DNA of 64,000 nucleotides, taken from positions 1-64,000 of the forward strand of contig JAQWTI010000005.1 of NCBI GenBank assembly GCA_029242745.1, written 5' to 3'. The translations under genes were made by a program, and so were the position numbers. This document shows, piece by piece, positions 46,739-55,461 of the stretch. Below the pieces are notes generated by a model that saw only the letters and a list, made by a program, of their open reading frames with translations, was not told the DNA's origin and searched no databases. The DNA comes from Acidimicrobiales bacterium (lineage in GTDB: Bacteria > Actinomycetota > Acidimicrobiia > Acidimicrobiales > MedAcidi-G1). Within the stretch, counting starts at the first letter, position 1. Each line of letters begins with the position of its first letter.

Positions 46739-46766
46739 GCGGCCTTAAGGGAAAGATTAAGGCCGC
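46739..46766. terminator. Hairpin between convergent genes, probable bidirectional terminator
   Basis: Perfect 10-base arms (gcggccttaa / ttaaggccgc) enclose an 8-base loop. It lies between the end of the plus-strand selenium-hydroxylase operon (46696) and the end of the minus-strand amidohydrolase gene (46884). There is no T-run on either side, so it may act as a stem-only terminator or a transcript-end stabiliser. Confidence 0.6.
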
Positions 46767-46883
46767 CGAACCCAGGTACCTTGTGCAGTTCTTCTCCCTT
46801 GCTTGCTCGTGCTAGAAAGGTTTCAGATCCAGTGCACTACGCGATTTGCCTGTGCTGCCGTTAGGCAACTCTAAAATTTGTAG

Positions 46884-48326
46884 TTACAAGACGTTGACAT
46901 TGGTCCCAAGTTCGACATACCGACGCGGCACCATTTGAGACATCACTCGCGCCCCAAGTTCTTCGGCCTCAAGAAGCAGGGCCGCCTCATCAATTGTTAC
47001 CAACTCACCCTCATGAACGGTAAGTTCACCAGCCACCAACACCGACTCGGCATCGGTCCCTACGCCATATCGGACGAGTGTGGCCACCGGGTTAGTCGAC
47101 GGGCTGAGTCGGACGTTGTTCGCATCAATCACGGTTATGTCAGCTGCTTTGCCGACCTCCAACGAACCGATCTCACTGTCCCACTTGAGTAACTTTGCCG
47201 CATCAATAGTGCCCATCTCAAAAGCATCAGACATCGAAAATCCATACGGATCAAACAGCGGCATCGCTGCTTGATTGTGCATGATGTAGGCAATCCTCAT
47301 TAGTTTTAAAACATCGTTTATGACAGTGTCAGCACCCAAACCAACGGTGACTCCCATCGCGCGCATCATTGGCACACGCGTCACCGCTGACATGATGTCA
47401 GTGCAGACCACAGGGGCATGTGCCACCCCTGCGCCAGCCTCGGCCATTAACTGGATCTCACGATCGGTTGTGAGCATCGCATGAATAGCAACAAGGCGTT
47501 CGGTCAATGCACCGATCGATGCCAGGTGCTCGATAGGGCGATGCCCAAACAGGGACACCGATAATTCGATCTCCTCACGATCGCGGTTGATGTGAGTCAT
47601 CACGCCTGTACCCCACTCTGCAGCGAGTTCATCAGTAGCTAGAAAACGTTCATCTGAACACGAGGGCACACCAAGGTTATGGACCCATGGACGGACTCGA
47701 CCCTCACCTTTTTCGAACCACTTAGCGAAGAACTCCTTTGTATACGCAAGGTCGTCAGCCAGGATCTTGGGGTCATCGCTGTACCAGGACTTCTCAGTAA
47801 TCTGCTCATAGTTCCCTGCTAAACGGGATTCCCGGTCCCACATGCCCCTAGCCATAGCGATCCTGATACCAGTCTCCATCGCAGTTTCGAGAATGGGCTC
47901 CTCATGACTGACCGTGCACGTGGTCTCCGTCATCGTCGTTACACCTGCCCGCATCAACTGGGCAAAAGCGACCTGAGCGCTGATACGGATATCGTCTTGG
48001 CTCTGTATCGCCTCAGCTGGAATATAGATGCGATAGATGTTCGGAAAGTCTTCGGCCACACTCTCCCTGCAAAGAACTTGACCAACGTGGTTGTGGCAAT
48101 CAATTAATCCCGGGATGACATAGCGTCGATCCCCCCCTATTCTTCGCGCACCAGGATGGCGAATGCGCATCTCAGCAGCGTCACCAATCTCAGCGATTCG
48201 GTCTCCGACGACCGCCACTGCACCGTTGCTTATGACTCGACGTTCGGCATCCATCGTGACGACGGTTCCTTCGACCAAAAACGTGACAGGTTCAGAATTT
48301 TCTTCGATATCAGAAGTCATGGTCAT
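46884..48326 (-). CDS. Amidohydrolase (chlorohydrolase/deaminase-like) lacking the usual HxxE glutamate
   Basis: Cyclic-amidohydrolase superfamily, 480 residues from ATG 48326. Seen: IPGLIDCHNHVGQVLCRESV (HxH metal site), RAGVTTMTETTC, then MTHINRDREEIEL where SsnA and GuaD in this window have HxxE, VAIHAML (His) and GVTVGLGADTVINDV (Asp). The HxxE glutamate is Arg here. VLVAGELTVHEGELVTIDEAAL is the usual ending. Substrate is unknown; a methylated purine or a related heterocycle is plausible from context. It faces the selenium-hydroxylase operon convergently and is divergent from guaD. Confidence 0.85.
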   Translation of the reverse strand: MTMTSDIEENSEPVTFLVEGTVVTMDAERRVISNGAVAVVGDRIAEIGDAAEMRIRHPGARRIGGDRRYVIPGLIDCHNHVGQVLCRESVAEDFPNIYRIYIPAEAIQSQDDIRISAQVAFAQLMRAGVTTMTETTCTVSHEEPILETAMETGIRIAMARGMWDRESRLAGNYEQITEKSWYSDDPKILADDLAYTKEFFAKWFEKGEGRVRPWVHNLGVPSCSDERFLATDELAAEWGTGVMTHINRDREEIELSVSLFGHRPIEHLASIGALTERLVAIHAMLTTDREIQLMAEAGAGVAHAPVVCTDIMSAVTRVPMMRAMGVTVGLGADTVINDVLKLMRIAYIMHNQAAMPLFDPYGFSMSDAFEMGTIDAAKLLKWDSEIGSLEVGKAADITVIDANNVRLSPSTNPVATLVRYGVGTDAESVLVAGELTVHEGELVTIDEAALLLEAEELGARVMSQMVPRRYVELGTNVNVL

Positions 48327-48707
48327 CAAAAATCTTCTCAACTAATCAGGGTGATTACCTACCGTGGGAAGAAGCAGTTTCACCGGCCTATTTTCTAAGA
48401 ATAGTTTTTTATTACGAAGCGATCATTGAATTATCGACACAAGTTAGTGAGGATTGATAGCGATACAAAACCACCACAATTCGGAAGTATGAAGTAAATA
48501 TGACTAGAACTCAAGAATTTAGAGGTGATCTATCTCATCATTGTACGTTCTAAATTTTTTGTCAATCTACCCTCGGAGTTCAAAGTTGGCTAGCGACCTA
48601 GTCGTTGTTGAAGTCGCGTTATTTCAAGCCGAGACAACCCCCAAGCAACTCCATTTGGCTCTCCGCCAAGGTCACCCCCATTCCGGTAGAACTGGCATAC
48701 TTAAATC
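48327..48707. promoter_or_regulatory. AT-rich divergent intergenic region
   Basis: 381 bases between the minus-strand amidohydrolase and plus-strand guaD, the longest gene-free stretch in the window and clearly AT-rich. On the minus strand TTGACA (complement of 48560-48565) is followed 17 bases later by AATGAT, a plausible promoter that would leave a leader of about 200 bases. An imperfect inverted repeat (ctatt / aatag) lies at about 48389-48405. I could not match the leader to a known purine or other riboswitch. No open frame here looks coding. Confidence 0.45.
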
Positions 48708-50027
48708 GTGAAAATCCGAGGAACGATCCTCCACACACCCGAGAAGGGCAAGTTGGAGGTACTAGAGGACCGAGTAATAAGCACGAATCCTCTTGGCGTC
48801 ATTATCTCAGTGGCTCCTTTCACCGCTGATTGCCGTCCAGATGTTGAACTCGACAAATCCAAAGTCCTCCTTCCAGGCTTGGTCGACACACATATTCATG
48901 CGCCCCAATGGCCACAACTGGGAACTGGGTTAGACGAACCACTTGAAAAATGGCTCTTCAAGTACACCTTTCCGTTAGAAGCACGCTTCGCCGACGAAGA
49001 CTTCGCTCAAAGAGTCTGGCAGTCAATGGTTCCAAAACTCTTAAGCCAGGGAACCACCACAGCGGTCTACTTCTCCTCCATCCATGAGGCGTCGACGTTG
49101 GCCCTTGCAGATAACTGCCTTAATTACGGCCAGCGGGCTTTCGTAGGCCGAGTGGCGATGGACCACCCGGACGGAACTCCAGACTGGTACCGGGATTCGA
49201 GCGCCTCAGAGGGGGTGGAGGCTTCACACCGTTCGATTGTTGATATCCGCTCCCTACCCAACAATCACGGTTTAGTTGAACCGATAGTGACTCCGAGATT
49301 TATTCCAGCCTGTACTGACGAACTACTTGCTGAACTCGGCAAACTCGCTGCAGCCGAGAGTGTTCTGACCCAGACACACTGCTCCGAAAGCGACTGGGAA
49401 CACGGGTATGTATTTGAACGACATGGGGCCAGTGATACGACCGCACTAGAAGATTTCGGCTTACTACGAGATCACACAGTTCTGGCACATGGCGCCCATC
49501 TCTCCGAACAAGACATGCATGTTGCAGCAGCGGCAGGTGCTGGCGTAGCTCACTGCCCTGTAAGTAACTCCTACTTCGCCAACGCAACCTTCCCCTTGGC
49601 CAGAGCCCTTGAAAGCGGCCTCAGAGTTGGACTGGGTAGTGACATCGCCGGAGGTTCGCAATCAAATCTCTTTCGGCAGTGTGAGCACGCAGTCACTGTG
49701 TCACGGATTCTTGATGACGGTGTAGACGCATCAATTCCAGCAAACCAACGCGGTGTTGCTAACTCAAGAATAGATATACCTACGGCATTCTGGACTGCTA
49801 CTGCCGGAGGGGCTGAACTCCTAGGGATACCTGTTGGCATCCTTGCCGAAGGTTTTGCGTTTGATGCCATAGCTGTTGACATTGGAGCAAACAGTTCTGC
49901 CGGTATCTGGCTCGAGTTCGACGACTGGCCGAGGATCTTTGAAAAACTCATCCGATGCTCGACAGCGGCCGACATCAGCCAGGTTTGGGTAGATGGCAAA
50001 GAAGTTAAAAACTTCTCTAGCAATTAG
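48708..50027 (+). CDS. guaD: Guanine deaminase
   Basis: Converts guanine to xanthine and ammonia. The 439 residues have the family signature PGLVDTHIHAPQWPQLGTGLD followed by EPLEKWLFKYTFPLE, the QTHCSESDWEHGYV segment (HxxE intact), LAHGAHLSE, and VGLGSDIAGGSQSNL with the catalytic Asp. Length is standard. GTG start at 48708 (MKIRGTILHTPEKGKLEVL); no strong ribosome-binding site. It lies between another amidohydrolase and a nucleoside-type importer. In this cluster it would feed xanthine, or a methylated analogue, to the hydroxylase encoded at 38-41 kb (inference). Confidence 0.92.
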   Translation: MKIRGTILHTPEKGKLEVLEDRVISTNPLGVIISVAPFTADCRPDVELDKSKVLLPGLVDTHIHAPQWPQLGTGLDEPLEKWLFKYTFPLEARFADEDFAQRVWQSMVPKLLSQGTTTAVYFSSIHEASTLALADNCLNYGQRAFVGRVAMDHPDGTPDWYRDSSASEGVEASHRSIVDIRSLPNNHGLVEPIVTPRFIPACTDELLAELGKLAAAESVLTQTHCSESDWEHGYVFERHGASDTTALEDFGLLRDHTVLAHGAHLSEQDMHVAAAAGAGVAHCPVSNSYFANATFPLARALESGLRVGLGSDIAGGSQSNLFRQCEHAVTVSRILDDGVDASIPANQRGVANSRIDIPTAFWTATAGGAELLGIPVGILAEGFAFDAIAVDIGANSSAGIWLEFDDWPRIFEKLIRCSTAADISQVWVDGKEVKNFSSN

Positions 50028-50035
50028 GGGCCGAC

Positions 50036-50052
50036 TCTGGGAGCGTCCCAGA
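50036..50052. terminator. Hairpin between guaD and the ABC permease gene
   Basis: Perfect 7-base arms (tctggga / tcccaga) with a 3-base loop, 8 bases after guaD and facing the convergent transporter operon. No T-run follows, so a bidirectional stem terminator is likely but unproved. Confidence 0.48.
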
Positions 50053-50154
50053 ACCCAGAAAAGGCTAAGGCCATTCACCAGATTCCCGAGAAAAAACGAT
50101 CTGGATGCCGTGTCGGTGTTGTCCAAAGCTGGAACTTGCAGCCACGAATCAGGT

Positions 50155-51126
50155 TTAGATTTGTGCACCTTTGAAGAAGGGGCGACCTAACGCTTCCGGT
50201 TCGCCACTTTTGCGGGCCCGAGCACTCGCAAATACAACTACTGCAATTGTCACCAGATAGGGCATCGCTTGAAATAGCTCGAAGGGGACATCGCTCTCTA
50301 TTCCACCACTTGCTGCTTGGATCCGGAGTTGAATGGCATCCGTAAGGCCAAAGAGCAAAGCTCCTGCCATTACCCGCAGCGGTCGCCACCGCCCGAAGAT
50401 CACCAAGGCAATCGCTACCCACCCTCTGCCTGCGGTGACATTCTGCATGAACATTCCAAGTTGGCCTATGACTAGAACAACGCCACCGAGGCCCGCCATT
50501 GCGCCAGAGATAAGAATTGCCAGCCAACGGGTCCTGTACACGCTGATCCCAGCGGCATCTGCCGCAGCCGGTTTATCTCCGACTGCCCGAACAGCCAGTC
50601 CAAAAGTTGTCCGGTTGAGGAGGTACCAGATTCCCCAAATCAGTACGACCGAGAGATACACGAGTGGCGACTGATCAAAGAGGACTGTTCCAACACCAGG
50701 AATCGACGCAAGGCCAGGAATCTTCCAGTTCCCCATTGGCTCAAAACGCCCAGTCAAGGTTAGGTCTCCAAACAACTTCTCAAAGGTAAAACTTGTTCCT
50801 GCTTGGGCCAGCAGAACTAGGACAATTCCATTGATTACTTGTTCGGTTTTGAACTGAAGCGTGAAAAGGGCCATGAGAACTCCGACCAACAATCCACCTC
50901 CGATCCCTGCTGGAACCCCGACCCATAGAGATCCGCTGTAATAGGCGCCCAGATAGGAAGTCAAGGCCCCCGACAGCATCATCCCTTCAAGACTGAGATT
51001 CAGCACGCCGGCTCTTTGGCAAAAGGACTCGCCGACTGCGGCCAATCCAGTAGGAATCGCCAACCGAATCGCTGCGTTTAATAGTGGGATCAGCGCTGCG
51101 CCGCCAAAGACACTACTCCAGTCCAT
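50155..51126 (-). CDS. ABC transporter permease, nucleoside/BMP type (YufQ-like)
   Basis: Inner-membrane permease, 323 residues and about 8-10 transmembrane helices. It begins with LIPLLNAAIRLAIPTGLAAVGE and has the conserved FCQRAGVLNLSLEGMMLSGAL segment of BmpA-associated permeases for nucleosides and purines. Start ATG 51126 overlaps the stop of the partner permease by one base. The three transporter genes lie in the order ATPase, permease 1, permease 2. Likely substrates are nucleosides or purine bases (family knowledge plus context). Confidence 0.9.
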   Translation of the reverse strand: MDWSSVFGGAALIPLLNAAIRLAIPTGLAAVGESFCQRAGVLNLSLEGMMLSGALTSYLGAYYSGSLWVGVPAGIGGGLLVGVLMALFTLQFKTEQVINGIVLVLLAQAGTSFTFEKLFGDLTLTGRFEPMGNWKIPGLASIPGVGTVLFDQSPLVYLSVVLIWGIWYLLNRTTFGLAVRAVGDKPAAADAAGISVYRTRWLAILISGAMAGLGGVVLVIGQLGMFMQNVTAGRGWVAIALVIFGRWRPLRVMAGALLFGLTDAIQLRIQAASGGIESDVPFELFQAMPYLVTIAVVVFASARARKSGEPEALGRPFFKGAQI

Positions 51127-52202
51127 TACCTGTCCTTCCGACGATCAGCTAGGAGGAGAAAGAGAACAAATATGGCCTGGATGACCATGGTTAGAACTCG
51201 CGGAACCTGTTGGGTCCTTTGAATTACATCACCACCAAGAGTTAAAGCCCCAAGTAATGCTGCTGCTACCACAACACCAATAGGGCGAAGGCGGGAGATT
51301 AACGCAACAACGATCGCCGTGAATCCGAAGCCCGTCGACATATTGTTACTTAGCCGGAGTTCTGAACCCATCACTTGGATAATCCCAGCAAGCCCTGCAA
51401 ATGCCCCCGAGAGGAGCATGATCCTCACCGTCATGCGCGAGGTATGCACACCTGCGGCCTGGGCAGCCTCCGGATTCATACCAAACATGGTTGCTCTTAG
51501 GCCAAAAGGTGACCTGTTAACCAGGAAACTGACCAACGGCACTAGGAGTAGCGCAAAGATGATTCCGATATGAACTCGAATCTGATCGACTGGAACATCA
51601 GCAAGTACGAACTGGTCGGGAATACGCTCAGACGTCGGCTGGAACCCACCAGGATCGCGCAATGGCTTTCGGACTGCGTAGGCAAAAATAAACAAAGCTA
51701 CGTAGTTAAGTAGAAGCGACGAGATCACCTCGTTCACTTGCCAGCGCACACGTGCCACTGCAACAAGCGCTCCCCAAAGCGCCCCAGAGGCAGCCCCGAC
51801 GACAAGCACAATTGGAATCGCAAGAAATGGACTGCCTATCGGGACATGTAGAGCGAAGGCCCCACCAACAAGGGCCCCAAACATGAACTGGCCCTCCGCT
51901 CCGATATTCCATATTCGAGCCCGGAAGGCGATTACGAGCCCAAGCCCGATGATCACCAACGGAATCATCTCTGTAAGAACCAAGCTTAGGTCAAACATGG
52001 AACCGAAGGTTCCCTGAACCATCTCGATATACGCGTCAATAGGGTTGGCGCCGACTAGGGCTAGAAGAATGCCACCAGTAGCCAAGGCGCCAAAAACCGC
52101 CAACATCCAGCGAGCCAGCGCAGGTAGTTCAAACTCCTTGCGCAAGTCAGTCTTGGCAATCATCAACCCAGGCACCCAACTAAACGATTTCCAGGGAACC
52201 AC
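51126..52202 (-). CDS. ABC transporter permease, nucleoside/BMP type (YufP-like)
   Basis: Second permease of the importer, up to 358 residues. It has the family segment PLVIIGLGLVIAFRARIWNIGAEGQFMFGALVG and NPEAAQAAGVHTSRM (cytoplasmic EAA-like loop). The first possible start is GTG 52202; ATG 52163 (MIAKTDLRKEFELP) is an alternative and neither has a clear ribosome-binding site. It follows the ATPase gene by 15 bases and overlaps permease 2. Confidence 0.9.
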   Translation of the reverse strand: MVPWKSFSWVPGLMIAKTDLRKEFELPALARWMLAVFGALATGGILLALVGANPIDAYIEMVQGTFGSMFDLSLVLTEMIPLVIIGLGLVIAFRARIWNIGAEGQFMFGALVGGAFALHVPIGSPFLAIPIVLVVGAASGALWGALVAVARVRWQVNEVISSLLLNYVALFIFAYAVRKPLRDPGGFQPTSERIPDQFVLADVPVDQIRVHIGIIFALLLVPLVSFLVNRSPFGLRATMFGMNPEAAQAAGVHTSRMTVRIMLLSGAFAGLAGIIQVMGSELRLSNNMSTGFGFTAIVVALISRLRPIGVVVAAALLGALTLGGDVIQRTQQVPRVLTMVIQAIFVLFLLLADRRKDR

Positions 52203-52217
52203 TCGATGAACTGATGG

Positions 52218-53882
52218 CTAGGCATCAATGGAATGCCCAACTTCTGAAATCGATCCACCCATCGCAAGACCAATTAGGTCACGGTCCGCGGGCACCTCGG
52301 TTAGACGTCCTCGATACATCACATAAACACGATCTGCAAGGGCCATAACCTCATCAAGATCAGTGGTAATCAGCAACGTAGCGAGTCCCTGCGACCTCTG
52401 TTTATCTAAAAGGCCCCAAATAAACTCAATTGCTCCGACGTCAAGCCCCCGAGTCGGTTGCGCTGCGACAAGGAGCCGTAGTTCCTTTGCCAGAGCACGA
52501 GCAATAACAACCCTCTGAGCGTTGCCACCTGAAAGCGTGCCCGCTAAATCACCAGCATCACCAACAGCGATAGAAAACTCTTCGACTGCTTGGCCACCAC
52601 GTCGCATCATCTCCTTCGAGTTGACCTTGAATCGAGTCCCTATTGGGTATTCGCTAATCCTGTCGTATGACACATTTGCAGCAACTGAAAGATCTCCAAT
52701 CAGACCACGTCGATAGCGATCTGAAGGTATATAACCAAGGCCAAGTTTGAGCAACTCTGAAGGCAAGTAGGTTCTGCAGTCCTTTTCATCTATAGAAAAC
52801 TCTCCCTGCTCAACTTGGAGGAATCCGCTTAGAACATCCTCAAGTTCATTTTGACCATTGCCTTCAACTCCTGCGATGGCGACTATTTCGCCTGAACGAA
52901 CTTCTAAGTTGACATCGAATAGTCCTCTTTTGGCATCACCGGCGGCGGCCTCTAGAGGCGAATGGGAACTTGCAGCTACCTCGTAAAGACGTAATACCGG
53001 AGAATTATCCTGCTCAAAGAACTCTCCTAAAGGTTCACCTCGGATCGCGTTCTTTTGTGTAAGAATTCCTACGTCTCTTCCCACCATCAGCTTTGCTAAT
53101 TCGACTTGGTTTGTCTCTGCTGCTGCAGTTGTGCGCACATTAAGCCCCGACCGGAGAACCGTCACTCGGTCTGCCGACTCCATCACCTCGTCAAGATGGT
53201 GGGTGATGATAATTATCGAGGTTCCAGTATCAGCGAGACCTCGAAGTTTGTCTAACAACTGATTGACTTCTAAAGGGGTTAACGAAGCTGTCGGTTCATC
53301 CAGGATTAGTGTTTTTGCACCAAAATAGAGCGACCGCAATATCTCAACGCGTTGTTGTTCGCCTACGGACAGTCCTGAAACTTGATCAGTAGCAGAAATT
53401 GGTAGGCCATAACTATCCGCAAGTTCTTCTAATTCCTTGGCCGCAACGGCAAGATCTGGAAGTCGAAACCCTCTCGACCTACGATCACCAAGCAGCACAT
53501 TTTCAATAACCGTCAGACGTGGAACAAGCTTGAAGTGCTGGTGCACCATTCCCAGACCTTTGACGACGGCATCTTGGGGGGTCGAAAAACTAACTGGAAC
53601 ACCGTCTATCCGCACCTCACCTTGGTCCCTTTCTTCAAGGCCGTAGAGGATGTTCATTAGGGTGGACTTGCCAGCACCATTCTCACCTAAAAGCGCGTGG
53701 ATCTCGCCACGGCGCAACTGGAAATCGGCTCCGTGTAGTGCGACTAGTGAGCCGAATGACTTGCAGATCCCAACCATCGAAACCGCATCTACTGAATCGG
53801 TTTGCTCCGCGGTGGGAGAATCTGATGCAGATCCCGATAACACGAATGAGAAACTACCCGGAGCCGTAGCACTTTCTGTCAT
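52218..53882 (-). CDS. ABC transporter ATP-binding protein, nucleoside/BMP type (YufO-like)
   Basis: Tandem ABC ATPase, 554 residues. First domain: LLGENGAGKSTLMNILYG, LSVGEQQRVEILRSL, LILDEPTASLTPLE. Second domain: VAIAGVEGNGQNELEDVLSG (non-canonical Walker A, typical of these proteins), LSGGNAQRVVIARALAKEL. This layout is that of nucleoside/ribose-type importers. Residues 1-30 form a non-conserved Ser/Thr-rich extension. ATG 53882. The BMP-family binding protein that normally completes the system is not adjacent and not in the window. Confidence 0.91.
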   Translation of the reverse strand: MTESATAPGSFSFVLSGSASDSPTAEQTDSVDAVSMVGICKSFGSLVALHGADFQLRRGEIHALLGENGAGKSTLMNILYGLEERDQGEVRIDGVPVSFSTPQDAVVKGLGMVHQHFKLVPRLTVIENVLLGDRRSRGFRLPDLAVAAKELEELADSYGLPISATDQVSGLSVGEQQRVEILRSLYFGAKTLILDEPTASLTPLEVNQLLDKLRGLADTGTSIIIITHHLDEVMESADRVTVLRSGLNVRTTAAAETNQVELAKLMVGRDVGILTQKNAIRGEPLGEFFEQDNSPVLRLYEVAASSHSPLEAAAGDAKRGLFDVNLEVRSGEIVAIAGVEGNGQNELEDVLSGFLQVEQGEFSIDEKDCRTYLPSELLKLGLGYIPSDRYRRGLIGDLSVAANVSYDRISEYPIGTRFKVNSKEMMRRGGQAVEEFSIAVGDAGDLAGTLSGGNAQRVVIARALAKELRLLVAAQPTRGLDVGAIEFIWGLLDKQRSQGLATLLITTDLDEVMALADRVYVMYRGRLTEVPADRDLIGLAMGGSISEVGHSIDA

Positions 53883-54039
53883 TGACTCTCTAAGTACTAG
53901 AAGTAGAGCCTGAGCAAAGGCGAAATGTGGCTAGTTGGAAAGTGCAAAGATACGCGATCGGTTCTTTGCCTTGAAATTTCATCTCGCAAATTAGGTACGT
54001 TAAATACGTGATACTTGGGAGTAGGACCTCTTAATAGCC

Positions 54040-55416
54040 ATGGACAATAAACAAGATGTTCTGCCTCAAGACCAATCATGCGACATCCTCTTGACAGGTG
54101 GCGCAGTACTTACAATGGATGCTGAAGCCAAGATCTTTGAACCAGGCGCCGTCGCAATTAAGGGTGACCGGGTGTTTGCTGTGGGTGAGGCCGCTCAACT
54201 AAACCATTTGTCAGCCAAAAGGGTCATCGACTGCTCCAATAGTGCGATAATCCCAGGCTTTGTCTCAGCCCATGACCATCTATTTCAGAATGCAGCACGT
54301 GGGCTTGGAGAAGGTGTTGACTTCAGAGTCTGGCTCCCAGACTTCATGATGCCACTGGCTGCAAGCATGACTAGAGATGAGGTAAGAGCGGCAGTCACCA
54401 TGGCGGCGGTGGAACAAGCAAGAAGCGGGACTACGGCCGTCCTTGATCACCACTATGCGGGAACAGATGTGGAGACAACTGCAGCGGTCGCAGATGCTGT
54501 TGAGTCAGTTGGACTACGGGGAGCCATTGGTCAGGGAATGGGACGCGAACAGCCCTATCCAAAAAAAGAACAACTGGCAATTGCTGCGGCAGCAATCGAT
54601 TCTCGACCTGCTGGTAGCAAAGTCGCCATATGGCCCACACCCGGTGACATTATCTACAACGATCAGGACTTCGTAGTTTCGGCAGTTGAACTCGCCCGGT
54701 CAAAGAATGTTGGATGGCATACACACTGTTCTCAGTACAAGACGGACCCCGACGTCTATCTCGCCGAACACGGGATCAGGCCAGTTGTCTGGCTGGGTGA
54801 GGCAGGCCTCTTAGGGCCCGATGCGCACATCGCCCACATGATCTTCCTCAACGATGCGGAGGTGGCTTTGACCGGTGAGAGCAAAACTGGCGTCGCTTAC
54901 TGCCCCGTCTCCCATGGAGTCTTTGGTCTTGGCACTATTCGGTTAAAGGACCTCGTGAATGCCGGTGCCTCGATTGGGCTGGGTTATGACGGTGCAGTTG
55001 CCGGATTCCGCAACGACATGTTCGAACAGATTAAATTGGCAGTAATTATCCAACGCCTAGAAACTATGGACCCCACCGAATCGGGACCGCAGCAGGCGCT
55101 CGAGTTTGCTACGCGGGGCGGTGCCGAATTCCTTGGGATCGACGCTGGGGTACTCCGGCCAGGGATGCTCGCGGACATCACGATTATCTCGCTTGAAGGA
55201 GTTCACATGACGCCAAGGCCAGCCCCAATTCAAGCGGTTGCCTTCAGTGCCATGAGCACAGATGTCAAGGTGACCATCGTCGGTGGTGAGATCATCTTCG
55301 AAGAAGGGTCCTGCACAAAGGTCGATGAAGAAAACGTAATGGAAGAGGCCCAGGGACGAGCAAACGATCTAATCAAACGACTTAACCTGCCGGTGCACAT
55401 AAATCCAAGCCGCTAG
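54040..55416 (+). CDS. Amidohydrolase (SAH/guanine-deaminase-like family) with HxxQ in place of HxxE
   Basis: Amidohydrolase superfamily, 458 residues. It has AIIPGFVSAHDHLFQNAARGLGEG (HxH site; the length and FRVWLPDF segment resemble 8-oxoguanine/SAH-type deaminases), ARSGTTAVLDHHYAG, GWHTHCSQYKTD where Glu is replaced by Gln, AHMIFL, and ASIGLGYDGAVAG with the Asp. The Gln substitution makes standard deaminase chemistry uncertain. ATG 54040. It is divergent from the importer ATPase gene and convergent with the double-length permease gene. Substrate unknown; probably an N-heterocycle. Confidence 0.84.
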   Translation: MDNKQDVLPQDQSCDILLTGGAVLTMDAEAKIFEPGAVAIKGDRVFAVGEAAQLNHLSAKRVIDCSNSAIIPGFVSAHDHLFQNAARGLGEGVDFRVWLPDFMMPLAASMTRDEVRAAVTMAAVEQARSGTTAVLDHHYAGTDVETTAAVADAVESVGLRGAIGQGMGREQPYPKKEQLAIAAAAIDSRPAGSKVAIWPTPGDIIYNDQDFVVSAVELARSKNVGWHTHCSQYKTDPDVYLAEHGIRPVVWLGEAGLLGPDAHIAHMIFLNDAEVALTGESKTGVAYCPVSHGVFGLGTIRLKDLVNAGASIGLGYDGAVAGFRNDMFEQIKLAVIIQRLETMDPTESGPQQALEFATRGGAEFLGIDAGVLRPGMLADITIISLEGVHMTPRPAPIQAVAFSAMSTDVKVTIVGGEIIFEEGSCTKVDEENVMEEAQGRANDLIKRLNLPVHINPSR

Positions 55417-55441
55417 GAGAACCTGCTTACCTAGCATTCTC
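55417..55441. terminator. Hairpin between convergent amidohydrolase and permease genes
   Basis: Starting at the base after the amidohydrolase stop, arms gagaa-tgct and agca-ttctc pair around a 5-base loop with a 2-base bulge. It precedes the end of the minus-strand permease gene, so it may serve both genes. No T-run. Confidence 0.4.
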
Positions 55442-55461
55442 TCCGGCCAAGACCCTCTGGT

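Noticed and set aside
48389-48410. Inverted repeat followed by a T-run as a terminator
   Set aside because: The stem is only five AT pairs and no plus-strand gene ends upstream of it.
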